Positions 29,623 through 39,400 are shown, numbered from the stretch's first letter. The stretch is DNA of 64,000 nt from Bifidobacterium commune (GCF_900094885.1 NZ_FMBL01000001.1:276867-340866), one strand, 5' to 3'. The notes: a model not told the origin generated them from the sequence alone. Numbers and translations are program-made.

Positions 29623-29680
29623 TTCCAGGAGCCTTTACGTATATCTGCGGCTTAATTGTGATTCATGGGAAGGTAGCCAG

Positions 29681-30373
29681 ATGAATAGAAAACGCATAAG
29701 ACTTAATTACACCAAGACAGCATTGGTTGTGACCATTATTTTGGCAATGCTTGCTATACTCATTTCCTCGCGATTTGTGTGGGCTGACGGAAACAGTGGT
29801 GCTGGCGATAATGATTTCAGCATTAAGGTAGAGGCTGGAACTGGACCCAACCCTTCCTCCGCACCAACCGGTTCTGGCGGTCCCAACGATCCGGTGAAGG
29901 TTCATTTGGCAGATCCGTTTTCGACGCAGCAGCAACAATGGAACATTATTGTAACTTCCAACAAGAATCAGGTTGGAAAAATCTCTATCAAGTTTGTCGA
30001 CTCAGACCCTAACAGAAAAATCAAAGGTAGAAGTACGCCGACTTCCGTTAATGGCACCGGCTCTCTTTCCGATGTCAAATATTATCCTGACCTCTTTACG
30101 CAAATGAGGTTTTCGGTCTCTAATGGAACTAATCAATTATGGTCTGACAAATTAGGAACCGATGGAGCGTTAGATTTGCCCAATAAAAATGCTAACAACC
30201 CGGCAAAGCCGGGATATCTTGAAGCAAAGCTGCCGGTCAATATGAAAAAGGGAGACACTCGGACGTTTGTTGTCAGAGAGTATATCGATACATCGATCGC
30301 TAAAGATGATTTGTATGTGTACAACGGGACGAGCACAGGGTTGACCCTGCTGGTGAAGGGAGAAACACGATGA
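29681..30373 (+). CDS. Small secreted protein of the pilus island, function unknown
   Basis: ATG 29681 follows GGGAAGGTAG; the frame is open much further upstream, overlapping the sortase gene, but that part is not coding. The 230-residue protein has a signal peptide or N-terminal anchor (TALVVTIILAMLAILI, then WADG) and a probably all-beta body (QQQWNIIVTSNKNQVGKISI, KGDTRTFVVREYIDT). There is no LPXTG motif, no C-terminal membrane helix and no cysteine. Its TGA stop overlaps the ATG of the next gene (ATGA), so the two are translationally coupled and probably act together. I do not recognise the family. Confidence 0.8.
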   Translation: MNRKRIRLNYTKTALVVTIILAMLAILISSRFVWADGNSGAGDNDFSIKVEAGTGPNPSSAPTGSGGPNDPVKVHLADPFSTQQQQWNIIVTSNKNQVGKISIKFVDSDPNRKIKGRSTPTSVNGTGSLSDVKYYPDLFTQMRFSVSNGTNQLWSDKLGTDGALDLPNKNANNPAKPGYLEAKLPVNMKKGDTRTFVVREYIDTSIAKDDLYVYNGTSTGLTLLVKGETR

Positions 30374-32670
30374 AAAAGTTGTGGAAGAAGAACTCAGCGG
30401 CATTTTTCGCTGTTGTCATCATTACGGCTTTGACGTTTTCTTCTGTGGGTGTAGCTAATGCAGCATACGTGAATCAGAAAAAAGTTGATATCACCTCTCC
30501 ATCATTGTCGTTCACAGGTGGTGCTGGTGTCCAGGGGACCTATGCGCTCGATTCACAGATTGCTCTTGATAAAGGTGGCAATATCTGGATTTGGGGATAT
30601 TACAACTATTGTTCGATCTGGAACGCCGGGCAGGGCGGCGCAAATTCTCCAACTGCGAAATACGGTGCTTCCTATACCGACAATAGTGCGAACGGAGGTG
30701 CAAAGCCTACTGGTAATTGCGCAGGGAATCTAATAAACAACCAGCCGGCGATCATTAAAGGCTTGAATGGTATCGTCAGCGTGGCCGGCTCGGCTTATGC
30801 CATTATGGCCGTTGACAGCAAAGGAAATCTTTACGGTTGGGGCGATAACTCCCAATATGGCTTTACTTATCCTTCCAGTGCTTCCTTGAAGGCTTCTGGT
30901 GGTTTTAATACACAGGCCGGTGGCGGTGTCTATGGCATCTACAAGGATGGCACTCTTCCGCCTGAAGCTTTGCCGGATAAAGTCAACCAGGCTAACCCCA
31001 ATGAGACTCCTGATACTTGGAAGCCTATTGACGGTCCCGATTCAATCAAACCTCCTACGAGTGGTCCTAGGTACTATGCAGATGGTTTCAACACAAGTAA
31101 AGTTGTTAGTGTCTCTTCCAATGAGTATGGTTTCGGTTGGCTCAAAGAGGATGGCACTGTTTGGACGGTAGGTTACAACAACTTCGGTGCGCGAGGTGTC
31201 GGTAAGCAAAACGGTGTGGGAATGGGTACTGCACCAAACAGTCGTCAATGGAATTCTCTTAACGATACTAGCGGAGCTCCGTATAACGACAACGGTGGTG
31301 CCACCTTGGTTCCGACAAAGGTTCCATTCCCGGCAGGGGTTAAAATCAAATACCTTTCGAATTCTTACGAAGGGTTCCATGCCATCGACACTGATGACAA
31401 TGTTTGGTATTGGGGTCGAGTGTTCACTGGTAACTCGGGCTTGACCACCGAAGAGATAGCGGCCAATTCATCCAACTTTGACAACAGCAAACCGTGCTAT
31501 CTGGCTTCCGGACCAGCGGGTTGGGATGAAGCTTATTGCTATTCACCTGTTTATGTGCCTTCCATTTCTAAAGTTGTTAAGGAAAATGGGTTCACCAAAT
31601 TCGCCGAGGGCTATCAATATGGTGCGTTGCTTGATGGTCACAAAAAATTGTGGATTTGGGGCTCTGGCGACATGAGAAGTGGTATGCCTGAAGCAACAGG
31701 AGACATCGTAAGGCAATGGAGACCTATACCACAAGTCTTTAACGCAACGACCAATGCAGGTGACACCATCACTGCTGACAATGTCGTGGACGTTAATGGA
31801 GTGATGCATGGAGGTTCCTTTGTCACTGGTGATGGCTACGTATATGCTTGGGGTGATTCATATTGGGGCGGAGCTTTTTCGAAGGAATTGTCCCCGAGCG
31901 CTCCTGCACGACCGGTTAATTATGGTCCCGGCACGTGGTATCCGGGTATTGTGTGGGATCCTACGCGCGACCCCCAGCATCGAAAAGCGACGAAAGTCGG
32001 CGGAAACAAGGACGCAGGTAATTTCAACCTTGAAGATGGCAGTATTTATGCATGGGGAGAGAACGGCGCTGGTGTGGCACTTGGTGGGCGTGGTTACCAG
32101 ACCACTGTTTGTGCCGAAGGGCTGCCGGGTTGTGTGTCACCAAAGGTAGACGTTGGTGGTAACCGAGTTCAGGGTGGCAACGATGTATGGCCTGCCACCT
32201 TTGTGCCAGGCATACAGAATGTTGGCCGTTATCAGACTGTGGTGAAAAATGCTTATCCGTTTCAAGGCACGCCAGTGAAAAATGGACAAGTAATGGAGTA
32301 CACCGTAAAGTTCATTAACGATCGCACCGGCTATCAGAACCCGGCCGTTCGAATGGAAGATGTATGGGGAAGCGGTGCCAGCTTGGTACCTGGCTCATTT
32401 AGCGCGAAGTACACTATGTTCCAAAGCCATGCTGTAGATGCTGATGTTGATTCAAAATGGGATGCCACCTCCAAGTTCAATCTCACAAATACAGGCTATA
32501 GCTCCACAGATGCTACAATGCAACTTTTGCCGCAGTCTACCTTGGTAATTACATACAAGGTTACCGTGTCTGGTTCCTCGGGGGCTGTGGGCGGCGTAGC
32601 GAAAATCAGTGATGCCGCTAGCGGAATGGAAATTGATTCCGATGAGACTGTTAACAACATAGTTTCGTAG
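30370..32670 (+). CDS. Secreted RCC1-repeat beta-propeller protein
   Basis: A 766-residue exported protein: signal peptide MKKLWKKNSAAFFAV... ending near ANA (about residue 36), then about seven RCC1-like repeats, each with a D/E-x-G-x-hydrophobic-W/Y-x-W/V-G core (NIWIWG, NLYGWGDNS, TVWTVGYNN, NVWYWG, KLWIWGSG, YVYAWGDS, SIYAWGENG at about residues 65-560). These predict one seven-bladed propeller. A C-terminal DUF11-like domain (about 625-766; VMEYTVKFINDRT, SFSAKYTMFQ) resembles those of the large surface protein, but the chain ends NNIVS without an LPXTG signal or membrane helix. It may be released or held by the preceding 230-residue protein or the pilus. An adhesive role is inferred. 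Confidence 0.88.
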   Translation: MKKLWKKNSAAFFAVVIITALTFSSVGVANAAYVNQKKVDITSPSLSFTGGAGVQGTYALDSQIALDKGGNIWIWGYYNYCSIWNAGQGGANSPTAKYGASYTDNSANGGAKPTGNCAGNLINNQPAIIKGLNGIVSVAGSAYAIMAVDSKGNLYGWGDNSQYGFTYPSSASLKASGGFNTQAGGGVYGIYKDGTLPPEALPDKVNQANPNETPDTWKPIDGPDSIKPPTSGPRYYADGFNTSKVVSVSSNEYGFGWLKEDGTVWTVGYNNFGARGVGKQNGVGMGTAPNSRQWNSLNDTSGAPYNDNGGATLVPTKVPFPAGVKIKYLSNSYEGFHAIDTDDNVWYWGRVFTGNSGLTTEEIAANSSNFDNSKPCYLASGPAGWDEAYCYSPVYVPSISKVVKENGFTKFAEGYQYGALLDGHKKLWIWGSGDMRSGMPEATGDIVRQWRPIPQVFNATTNAGDTITADNVVDVNGVMHGGSFVTGDGYVYAWGDSYWGGAFSKELSPSAPARPVNYGPGTWYPGIVWDPTRDPQHRKATKVGGNKDAGNFNLEDGSIYAWGENGAGVALGGRGYQTTVCAEGLPGCVSPKVDVGGNRVQGGNDVWPATFVPGIQNVGRYQTVVKNAYPFQGTPVKNGQVMEYTVKFINDRTGYQNPAVRMEDVWGSGASLVPGSFSAKYTMFQSHAVDADVDSKWDATSKFNLTNTGYSSTDATMQLLPQSTLVITYKVTVSGSSGAVGGVAKISDAASGMEIDSDETVNNIVS

Positions 32671-32689
32671 ACGCTGCATGTCGAAACGG

Positions 32690-32734
32690 CATACTGGGTG
32701 GGCAACTTGGAGATGAGGTTGCCCACCCAGTATG
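32690..32734 (+). terminator. Strong hairpin ending the pilus operon
   Basis: CATACTGGGTGGGCAAC (32690-32706) and GTTGCCCACCCAGTATG (32718-32734) are perfectly complementary over 17 bp with an 11-base loop; no clear T run follows. Confidence 0.75.
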
Positions 32735-33082
32735 TGTATCTGCAATTTCTTCAATATTACTGACGCAGATACTTTGGTTGTCATCTGAATCTCGTAAACC
32801 ATCAGTTCGGGAATTGGTCGTTAATAACATATTAGATAGTAGGGTGATCGCATCAAGTGAGTTGAAAAATGCCTCTGTGGAGGCTCGGTAAGTCATGTTG
32901 ATTCGCTTATGGCGTAACCCTGTTCAGTGATGAGGCACAATCGTTGGTGATACCTTGCCGGACCTGCATTGACGTCGATGGTACGTTCGCATAAGTGAAA
33001 TCTGTTGCGCATCACAAATGTCAAGAATGAAGATTGTGCGATCGGGAACTCTGCTTCTGCGTTTGTCGGTTTCTGTCGGGGA
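32735..33082. other. Gap between pilus operon and rnpB
   Basis: About 350 bases with no convincing gene. Bases 33023-33082, just beyond the 3' end of rnpB, are repeated at 23248-23312 next to rnpB fragment copy 2. I see no clear terminator for rnpB on the minus strand. Confidence 0.6.
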
Positions 33083-33470
33083 GGGGTGAGACCTCGTATA
33101 CCCCGGGTTTTGTCACGTGTTTCCACGCGGATGGCCATCCATCTCGACCTGGCGTTGCCGCCAGGCTCTAGCGGCCTACCCGAAGGCCGGGCGAGCAACC
33201 CTTGCCATGTCGAACGCCATGGCGTGCCTTCTGCTTGGCCTTGCTCCCGATGAGGCTTGCCTTGCGGCCGACTGTTACCAGCGGCCCGGTGGTCTCTTGC
33301 ACCGCCGTTTCACCCTTACCCGATTGATCGGGCGGTTTGCTTTCTGTTGCGCTTGCTCTCAGGTCGCCCTGGGCGGACGTTATCCGCCATCGTGCTCTAT
33401 GGAGCCCGGAAGTTCCTCAGCAGTACTGACCAAAGTCAACTACAGCCGCGGCCATCAAGAGGTCTCACGA
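33083..33470 (-). ncRNA. rnpB: RNase P RNA, complete
   Basis: Read on the minus strand, this region has the conserved elements of type A bacterial RNase P RNA in order: GAGGAACUUCCGGGCUCC near the 5' end, CAACAGAAAGCAAACCGCC, GGUAAGGGUGAAACGG, GCUGGUAACAGUC, GGAGCAAGGCCAAG, GGGUAGGCCGC, GGUCGAGAUGGAUGG and finally GACAAAACCCGGGGUAUACG. The two ends pair as P1: GUGAGACCUC (33459-33468) with GAGGUCUCAC (33086-33095). The layout closely resembles the actinobacterial RNAs. It is the catalytic subunit that trims tRNA 5' ends. Short open frames in this region are not genes. Ends are good to a few bases. Confidence 0.96.
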
Positions 33471-33477
33471 ACAGCCA

Positions 33478-33508
33478 ACTATAGCAAATACTCGACCTAT
33501 GATGTCAA
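33478..33508 (-). promoter_or_regulatory. rnpB promoter
   Basis: On the minus strand TTGACA (33503-33508) is followed after 19 bases by TATAGT (33478-33483); a 17-base spacer to GCTATA is the other reading. Transcription would start about 33470, matching the 5' end inferred from helix P1. Confidence 0.7.
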
Positions 33509-33649
33509 GACCTTGCGAACGGCTTATTTTCCTTTATCTTCAGCTTTTCTTAAGGTGACTGGCTACACTGGGAGATAGCAACGTAGTCTGTTGTCGTTGC
33601 CGACACATCAGGTGGGTTACAGCCCGCCGATATTGACAGGAGGTCGACC

Positions 33650-34345
33650 ATGGAGACTGTTGTCACTGGGCGTCACATGCAAGTCAATCAGAGGTTCCGT
33701 GATGTTGTAGATGCGAAGATGAATCGTGTCACGTCTATCGCACCGGATACTCAACGAGCTCAAATCGTCGTAACTAATGAAGGCAATCCGCGTCAGGCCG
33801 ATATCGCCAAACGTGTGGAGATCACCATCGAAGCCGGTGCCAACATCGTGCGTGCCGAGGCATCGAGCTCCGATGAATACAGCGCACTGGATATAGCTCT
33901 TGACAAGCTGACATTGCGTCTGCGTCGTATTCGTGACCGCCGCAAGGATCATCGCCCCACGCGCAAGGAACAGAAGGTTGTCGACATGGGAGCACTGCGC
34001 ATCGATGAGCCGGTCGATCCCGAGCCGGTGCAGCTTCAGGAACCTCAGGGGCAGGACCATCAGCTTTCGGCAGACCTTGGTCCCGGTGAGAGTATCGAGG
34101 TCCAGCTCGGAGACACGCCGATTGTCATTCGTCGCAAACTACATGTCGCCGAGCCTATGAGTATTGACAAAGCACTATACGAAATGGAGCTGATCGGCCA
34201 CGACTTCTTCCTGTTCGTCAATAGCGAGACGGGGCGCCCCTCTGTCGTTTACCGTCGACATGGCTGGAGTTACGGGGTTTTCGAGATTGATACACAGGAA
34301 AACATCGAAAAAAGTCGGGGCGAGGCAAAGACCGGCAGCAAATAA
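33650..34345 (+). CDS. hpf: Ribosome hibernation-promoting factor, long form
   Basis: A 231-residue protein starting at ATG 33650 behind AGGAGG. The N-terminal S30AE domain (TVVTGRHMQVNQRFRDVVDA, then DKLTLRLRRIRDRRKDHR) binds in the 30S decoding region. The C-terminal domain (VIRRKLHVAEPMSIDKAL, FFLFVNSETGRPSVVYRR) dimerises ribosomes into 100S particles. A long form like this makes separate RMF unnecessary. The order hpf-secA is common in actinobacteria. It is divergent from rnpB. Confidence 0.95.
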   Translation: METVVTGRHMQVNQRFRDVVDAKMNRVTSIAPDTQRAQIVVTNEGNPRQADIAKRVEITIEAGANIVRAEASSSDEYSALDIALDKLTLRLRRIRDRRKDHRPTRKEQKVVDMGALRIDEPVDPEPVQLQEPQGQDHQLSADLGPGESIEVQLGDTPIVIRRKLHVAEPMSIDKALYEMELIGHDFFLFVNSETGRPSVVYRRHGWSYGVFEIDTQENIEKSRGEAKTGSK

Positions 34346-34381
34346 AAAATCGAGGTCGCGGGCGCGTTCTGAGCGATTTTT
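34345..34381 (+). terminator. Weak terminator candidate after hpf
   Basis: AAAAATCG (34345-34352) pairs with CGATTTTT (34374-34381), 21-base GC-rich loop, ending in T's. Confidence 0.4.
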
Positions 34382-34591
34382 GCGGCAGAACGAATGCTAC
34401 GAGCTGACTTATCGACTCACTGGAGCAACAACTGGTGGGTCGATTTGTATTTGAACTACCATGCGTCTCGTCGCGCACGAGGCTGCGGCAGTGGAAAAAT
34501 CTGCGCCGTCGCGTAAGATGTACAGCAGTCTGAACCAAGTCGCAACCGGCTTGGTCTTGCTCGTTTATGTGAAACGAACTAGGGAGCGAAA

Positions 34592-37510
34592 TTGGTAGAT
34601 ATCGTCGACAAAGCACTTCGTATTGGCGAAGGCCACCAGATCAAGAAGCTTGAGACTGTGGCCAAAGAGACCAACGCACACGAGGATGAAATCGCAGCGT
34701 TGAATGACGAGGAACTCGCCGGTCAGACGGACAAATTCAAAGAGCGCCTCGATAATGGAGAGAAGCTTGACGACCTGATGCCCGAAGCGTTCGCCACGGT
34801 TCGTGAGGTTTCCAAGCGTACACTCGGCCAGAGGCACTTCGACGTGCAGCTCATGGGCGGTGCGGCACTGCACTGGGGAAATATCGCCGAAATGAAGACC
34901 GGTGAAGGTAAGACGTTGGTCGCCACCTTGCCGGCTTATCTGAATGCTTTGGAAGGCAAAGGCGTTCATGTGGTCACCGTCAATGACTACCTGGCCAGCT
35001 ATCAGAGTGAGCTGATGGGTCGTATCTTCCGTTTCCTGAAGATGGATGTCGGCTGCATCATCACCGATCAGAAGCCGACCGAACGTCGCAAGCAGTACAA
35101 TGCCGACATCACCTACGGTACCAACAACGAATTCGGTTTCGATTATCTGCGCGACAACATGGCGTGGGAAAAGAGTGAGCTGGTTCAGCGTGGACATCAC
35201 TTCGCCATCGTCGATGAGGTCGATTCCATCCTAATCGATGAGGCCCGTACGCCTTTGATTATTTCCGGCCCGGCTGAGGGCGGTGTAACCCGCTGGTACC
35301 GTCAGTTCGCCAAGCTCGTCATGAAGCTTGCACGTGATGAGGACTATGAGATTGACGAGAAGAAGAAGGTCGTCGGTATCCTCGACCCGGGTATCACTAA
35401 GGTGGAGGACTTCCTCGGCATTGATAATCTTTACGAGCCCAGCAACACCGCACTGATCGGTTATTTGAACAACGCGATCAAGGCTAAGGAGCTCTTCATT
35501 CGGGACAAGGATTACGTTGTCACAGGTGGGGAAGTCCTCATCGTCGATGAGCACACTGGACGTGTGCTTTCTGGGCGTCGTTACAATGAGGGCCTTCACC
35601 AGGCGATTGAAGCCAAGGAAGGTGTGGAAGTAAAGGCTGAGAACCAAACTTTCGCGACCATTACCCTTCAAAACTATTTCCGTATGTATGACAAGCTTTC
35701 GGGTATGACAGGTACCGCAGAGACTGAGGCTGCCGAGTTCATGAACACCTACAAGCTTGGTGTTCTTCCGATTCCGACCAACAGACCGATGGTTCGCGTG
35801 GACAATGATGATTTGATCTACCGCACCAAGAAGGAAAAGCTCACCGCCATCATCAAGGACGTCGCAAAGCGCAATAAGAAGGGCCAGCCGGTTCTGCTGG
35901 GTACCGCTTCCGTTGAATCCTCCGAGATCGTTTCCTCGCTGCTTGATGTCGCAGGTATTCCTCACCAGGTCCTTAACGCCAAGCAGCACGCGAAGGAAGC
36001 GGCTGTCGTCGCCGTCGCTGGACGTAAGGGTGCTGTTACCGTGGCAACCAACATGGCTGGTCGAGGCACGGATATCATGCTTGGTGGCAATGTCGAGTTC
36101 CTTGCAGATCAGAAGCTTAAGGCCGAAGGATATTCCGCAGACGATACTCCAGAAGAGTACGAGAAGCGTTGGCCGGGTATTTTGGCCCAAATAAAGGAAC
36201 AGGCCAAGGATGAGCACGATGAGGTCACCGAGCTCGGCGGTTTGTACGTGCTGGGTACTGAGCGTCACGAATCTCGTCGTATTGATAACCAGTTGCGTGG
36301 TCGTTCTGGCCGTCAGGGAGATCCGGGCGAGTCTCGTTTTTATCTGAGCCTCGAGGATGACTTGATGCGTTTGTTCAACACTCAGTTAGTGGCACGCGTC
36401 ATGGCCAAAGGGCTGCCCGAGGGTGAGCCCATCGAGTCCAAGAGTGTTTCCAAGGGTGTGCGCACCGCACAGAAGTCCGTGGAATCCCGCAACTTCGAAA
36501 TGCGTAAGAACGTTCTGAAATATGATGACGTGATGAACAAGCAGCGCAAGGTCATTTACGCCGAGAGGCAGGCTGTACTGCGTGGTGCTGATATTCACGA
36601 AGATATCGAGCGTTTCATCGGCGAAATCGTTGAGAGCTACATCAAGGGTGCCAACAAAGGCAGCGATTCACCCAAGCAATGGGATTGGGATGGTCTGTTC
36701 GAGGCATTGAAGACGCTCTATCCAATTTCGGCTGACCAGGATGAAGTCAAGAAAAAGGCTGAAGGTCTTAAGGGTGAAAAGGCTGTTAAGGCTGTCAAAG
36801 ACTACATCGTTGCCGATGTCAAAGAACAGTATGACGCTTACGAGGAAAAGATCGGCGAAGATGGTCTGCGTCAGCTGGAACGCCGCGTTGTTCTTGCGGT
36901 GCTCGATAAGAAGTGGCGTGAACATCTGTACGAGATGGATTATCTCAAGGACGGTATCGGTCTTCGTGGTATGGGCCAACGCGACCCACTTGTCGAGTAT
37001 CAGCGCGAAGGCTTCCAGATGTACAACAAGATGATCGACGCCATCAAGGAAGAAAGCATTCAGCTGCTCTTCCACGTTGACATCGAGCAGGTTGCCAAGA
37101 CTGAAGAAGCCGAAAGTGCTGATTACGAAGAGAATTCCTCTGACGAGGATGAGGCCATCGATGCAGTGACCAAGGCCGCCGAAGTCGACTCGACGAATAA
37201 TGGCGAGCAAAAGGAATCCGAAGCTACGGTCACTTCCGCACCATCCGATCCCGACACAGTCGATGAGGATGAAGCTGAGGAAGATGCTGAACGTTCCGAG
37301 GGTGATGCCGAGGCAGAGCGCGGTATTGTCGGTCCGGAGCCGTTGAGTCACGCCGAAGGCAAGGTGCCGGCTAACAAACGCCCGAAGGCAGAGGAATTGA
37401 AGACTCCTTGGGCTGACGGCAGGACGTTCCCCGGTACCAAGAGGAATGATCCGTGTCCCTGTGGTTCCGGTCGCAAGTACAAGATGTGCCACTGGCAAAA
37501 TGAGGAGTGA
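34592..37510 (+). CDS. secA: Preprotein translocase ATPase SecA
   Basis: A 972-residue motor that drives unfolded preproteins through SecYEG. TTG 34592 has AGGGAGCG upstream and gives the usual N-terminus ([19 protein letters not shown]). Seen: Walker [12 protein letters not shown] (about 102), the [12 protein letters not shown] and [20 protein letters not shown] motifs, [15 protein letters not shown], and [20 protein letters not shown]. An acidic variable tail (about 860-930) ends in the zinc-binding [13 protein letters not shown]. Signal-peptide-bearing proteins of the nearby pilus island would be its clients, but it is a general housekeeping gene. Confidence 0.98.
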   Translation: MVDIVDKALRIGEGHQIKKLETVAKETNAHEDEIAALNDEELAGQTDKFKERLDNGEKLDDLMPEAFATVREVSKRTLGQRHFDVQLMGGAALHWGNIAEMKTGEGKTLVATLPAYLNALEGKGVHVVTVNDYLASYQSELMGRIFRFLKMDVGCIITDQKPTERRKQYNADITYGTNNEFGFDYLRDNMAWEKSELVQRGHHFAIVDEVDSILIDEARTPLIISGPAEGGVTRWYRQFAKLVMKLARDEDYEIDEKKKVVGILDPGITKVEDFLGIDNLYEPSNTALIGYLNNAIKAKELFIRDKDYVVTGGEVLIVDEHTGRVLSGRRYNEGLHQAIEAKEGVEVKAENQTFATITLQNYFRMYDKLSGMTGTAETEAAEFMNTYKLGVLPIPTNRPMVRVDNDDLIYRTKKEKLTAIIKDVAKRNKKGQPVLLGTASVESSEIVSSLLDVAGIPHQVLNAKQHAKEAAVVAVAGRKGAVTVATNMAGRGTDIMLGGNVEFLADQKLKAEGYSADDTPEEYEKRWPGILAQIKEQAKDEHDEVTELGGLYVLGTERHESRRIDNQLRGRSGRQGDPGESRFYLSLEDDLMRLFNTQLVARVMAKGLPEGEPIESKSVSKGVRTAQKSVESRNFEMRKNVLKYDDVMNKQRKVIYAERQAVLRGADIHEDIERFIGEIVESYIKGANKGSDSPKQWDWDGLFEALKTLYPISADQDEVKKKAEGLKGEKAVKAVKDYIVADVKEQYDAYEEKIGEDGLRQLERRVVLAVLDKKWREHLYEMDYLKDGIGLRGMGQRDPLVEYQREGFQMYNKMIDAIKEESIQLLFHVDIEQVAKTEEAESADYEENSSDEDEAIDAVTKAAEVDSTNNGEQKESEATVTSAPSDPDTVDEDEAEEDAERSEGDAEAERGIVGPEPLSHAEGKVPANKRPKAEELKTPWADGRTFPGTKRNDPCPCGSGRKYKMCHWQNEE

Positions 37511-37544
37511 TTGCTCCTAACTGTTCACTGATTTAGAACATGTT

Positions 37545-37591
37545 ATAGATGATGGTGGCCGGCAATTCACATGCCGGCCACCATCATCTAT
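37545..37591 (+). terminator. Perfect 20-bp hairpin after secA
   Basis: 37545-37564 and 37572-37591 are exact inverted repeats around a 7-base loop (stem begins ATAGATGATGGTGGCCGGCA). No T run follows. Confidence 0.75.
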
Positions 37592-37939
37592 ATTTGGCCC
37601 TTATTCGAGGTTTGGTTGGTTGTTTTGAAGAGGTGCGTCAGTGGGGGATGTGGGTGACGGTGCCGGTTCGTTCGGCGGATGATTTGAAAGGGAGATCCGT
37701 TGGTCACGATGTGAGTGATGATATTCAGAATGTTTGCTCGAGTGCCTAGAAAGTGGTACCCGTTGGTTGATGATGAAGGGAACGAATGTTTAATTCGTTG
37801 ACTTGGGAAGTTTCTGGTGCTTGTCGGCGCCGCGCAAAACTCTGTTTTCCGGTCTTTTTGACATATGTGGATACACGGTACACAATCGGTACCGCTCGTA
37901 AGTTATTCTTCTCTGGTGGATATGTTTCGCTAATCGGCG
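37592..37939. other. Gap of about 350 bases after secA
   Basis: No convincing gene on either strand. It holds TTGACA (37858-37863) with CACAAT 17 bases further on, a possible plus-strand promoter, overlapping a short inverted repeat GGTAC...GTACC. What it would transcribe is unclear because the next plus-strand gene starts at 38596. Confidence 0.4.
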
Positions 37940-38566
37940 TCAGAGCTGTGCGCCGTCATTGAAACCATCAGCGCCGGGTCCTCTGTATGTCCGGTGCATG
38001 GTAAGGAGTCCAACACCTCCGATGAGTGCGGATGAGCCGAAGACCACACCCATGATGGTGGTCAATTGGGATACGTACAATGCAGCAATCAGTCCAGCGA
38101 TACCGATAAGGAATAATGCCCAGAATGTGCACTTTACTGGATTGAGATGTCCCAAAGATGGGTTTGGTGGTATGAAATCATCGAATCGGTCCAGCACATC
38201 TTCGGTGTCGAGCCAGGAATTCTCAAAATCACGTGGTCCACGTCGCATCGAGGTGTTGTCTACAAAGGAATCCGGTGTGATGTCGGTGACGGAAAGTGCC
38301 GTTTTCTTTTCTCGTCGTTTTGCTTGTTTTTCGAATTGCTTGGCACTTCGTGAATTACTGATATCGTCAAGGTCGTCAGCGTGCGCTTCTTCAAACTGCT
38401 TCCACAAATCAGTCTTACTGCGACCGTGGTCGTTGTCGATGTTATTTTGACCGGTGTTTTCGTGTACGGATCTGTCTTCGGGCTCGGACCCTTGGTTACG
38501 GTCGTCAGCGTTGTTGCTATCCTTGAGGTTAGTCATACCGACCACTCTAATCCTGTGGTCGGCCAA
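37940..38566 (-). CDS. Actinobacterial two-helix membrane protein of unknown function
   Basis: 208 residues (ATG 38536 is an alternative start). The first 140 residues are charged and polar (many Asp, Asn, Arg), followed by a PPNP-containing segment (FIPPNPSLGHL) and two hydrophobic helices (CTFWALFLIGIAGLIAALYV; IMGVVFGSSALIGGVGLL), and a Gly/Asp-rich end. A similar architecture occurs in actinobacterial membrane proteins of unknown function. It is divergent from plsC with a 29-base gap. Confidence 0.7.
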   Translation of the reverse strand: MADHRIRVVGMTNLKDSNNADDRNQGSEPEDRSVHENTGQNNIDNDHGRSKTDLWKQFEEAHADDLDDISNSRSAKQFEKQAKRREKKTALSVTDITPDSFVDNTSMRRGPRDFENSWLDTEDVLDRFDDFIPPNPSLGHLNPVKCTFWALFLIGIAGLIAALYVSQLTTIMGVVFGSSALIGGVGLLTMHRTYRGPGADGFNDGAQL

Positions 38567-38595
38567 TTATCGAACAAAACGCATGGCTTCGGGAT

Positions 38596-39318
38596 ATGCG
38601 TGGTGACAGAAGGGAAGAGCTCGTGCTTTATTGGTTTTTTGTCCGAGCATTGGGCCCGATCGCTCGTTGGCGTATGCATCCACAAGGTGTTGGTGTGGAA
38701 AACATTCCTCGAGCCGGTGGCGCCATCATTGCGGCGAATCACCTTGCCGTTGTCGATGACGCGCTTATTCCGCTTACTTGTCCGCGTATGGTCCATTTCA
38801 TGGGCAAAGCCGAATACTTCGAGGGCAAGGGACTCAAGGGGCGATTCATGAAGTGGTGGTTCACTTCGGTCGGGGTGTTCCCTGTAGATCGTTCGGGTGG
38901 ATCGAATTCCTTGGGGGCGCTCGCCCATGCACTGGAAATCATACAAGGTGGTCATCTGTTCGGTATCCATGTGGAGGGTACGCGCAGCCCTGACGGGCGA
39001 CTTTATCGTGGTCATACTGGCGTGGCCAAACTTGCTCTGGAGTCCGGCTGTGACATCATTCCCACTGCCATTATCGGCAGCAGAGAGGTACAGATGCCCG
39101 GCCAGGTTATTCCCGGCGTCGGGCATACCAAGGTCATCTATGGCAAACCTATAACAGTGAGCAAGATGGACCCCAAAGGCATCACCCATGAACACTTGCG
39201 TGAATTGACCGACAGGGTGACTGCCGAAATCGAAAAGCTCAGCGGGCAGGAATACGTCGACGAATATGCGCAGAAAGTCAAAGAACAACTGGCGCATGCG
39301 AATTCAGCTTCCAAATAA
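38596..39318 (+). CDS. plsC: 1-acyl-sn-glycerol-3-phosphate acyltransferase
   Basis: 240 residues. The acyltransferase signatures are all present: NHLAVVDD (HX4D catalytic motif), the FVxxxxxxR-like GVFPVDRSGGSN, and VEGTRSPDGRLYRG (EGTR). It converts lysophosphatidic acid to phosphatidic acid at the membrane, feeding phospholipid synthesis. The start at ATG 38596 has no strong ribosome binding site. It converges with the PASTA kinase gene. Confidence 0.9.
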   Translation: MRGDRREELVLYWFFVRALGPIARWRMHPQGVGVENIPRAGGAIIAANHLAVVDDALIPLTCPRMVHFMGKAEYFEGKGLKGRFMKWWFTSVGVFPVDRSGGSNSLGALAHALEIIQGGHLFGIHVEGTRSPDGRLYRGHTGVAKLALESGCDIIPTAIIGSREVQMPGQVIPGVGHTKVIYGKPITVSKMDPKGITHEHLRELTDRVTAEIEKLSGQEYVDEYAQKVKEQLAHANSASK

Positions 39319-39400
39319 CGTAACGAGAGGCAATATGTACTCTACGGCTCCACTTATACAGGGGCCGATACCGATAGCCAAAAAGGAGCGAAATCTTGCT

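Noticed and set aside
21567..33470. Integrase, transposase or conjugation gene in the pilus island
   Set aside because: Every intact gene in the interval is a surface protein, pilin, sortase or secreted protein; no recombinase motif was seen.
33117..33578. Open frames of up to 153 codons over the rnpB region (similar ones at 21360-21869 and 23027-23401)
   Set aside because: They are translations of the antisense strand of RNase P RNA and its fragments; the shared peptide is only the repeated DNA read as codons.
35231..36268. 345-codon open frame antisense to secA
   Set aside because: Shadow of a conserved coding region with strong codon bias; no family resemblance and no ribosome binding site.
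37549..37749. 66-codon frame after secA
   Set aside because: It begins inside the secA terminator hairpin and has no ribosome binding site or recognisable product.
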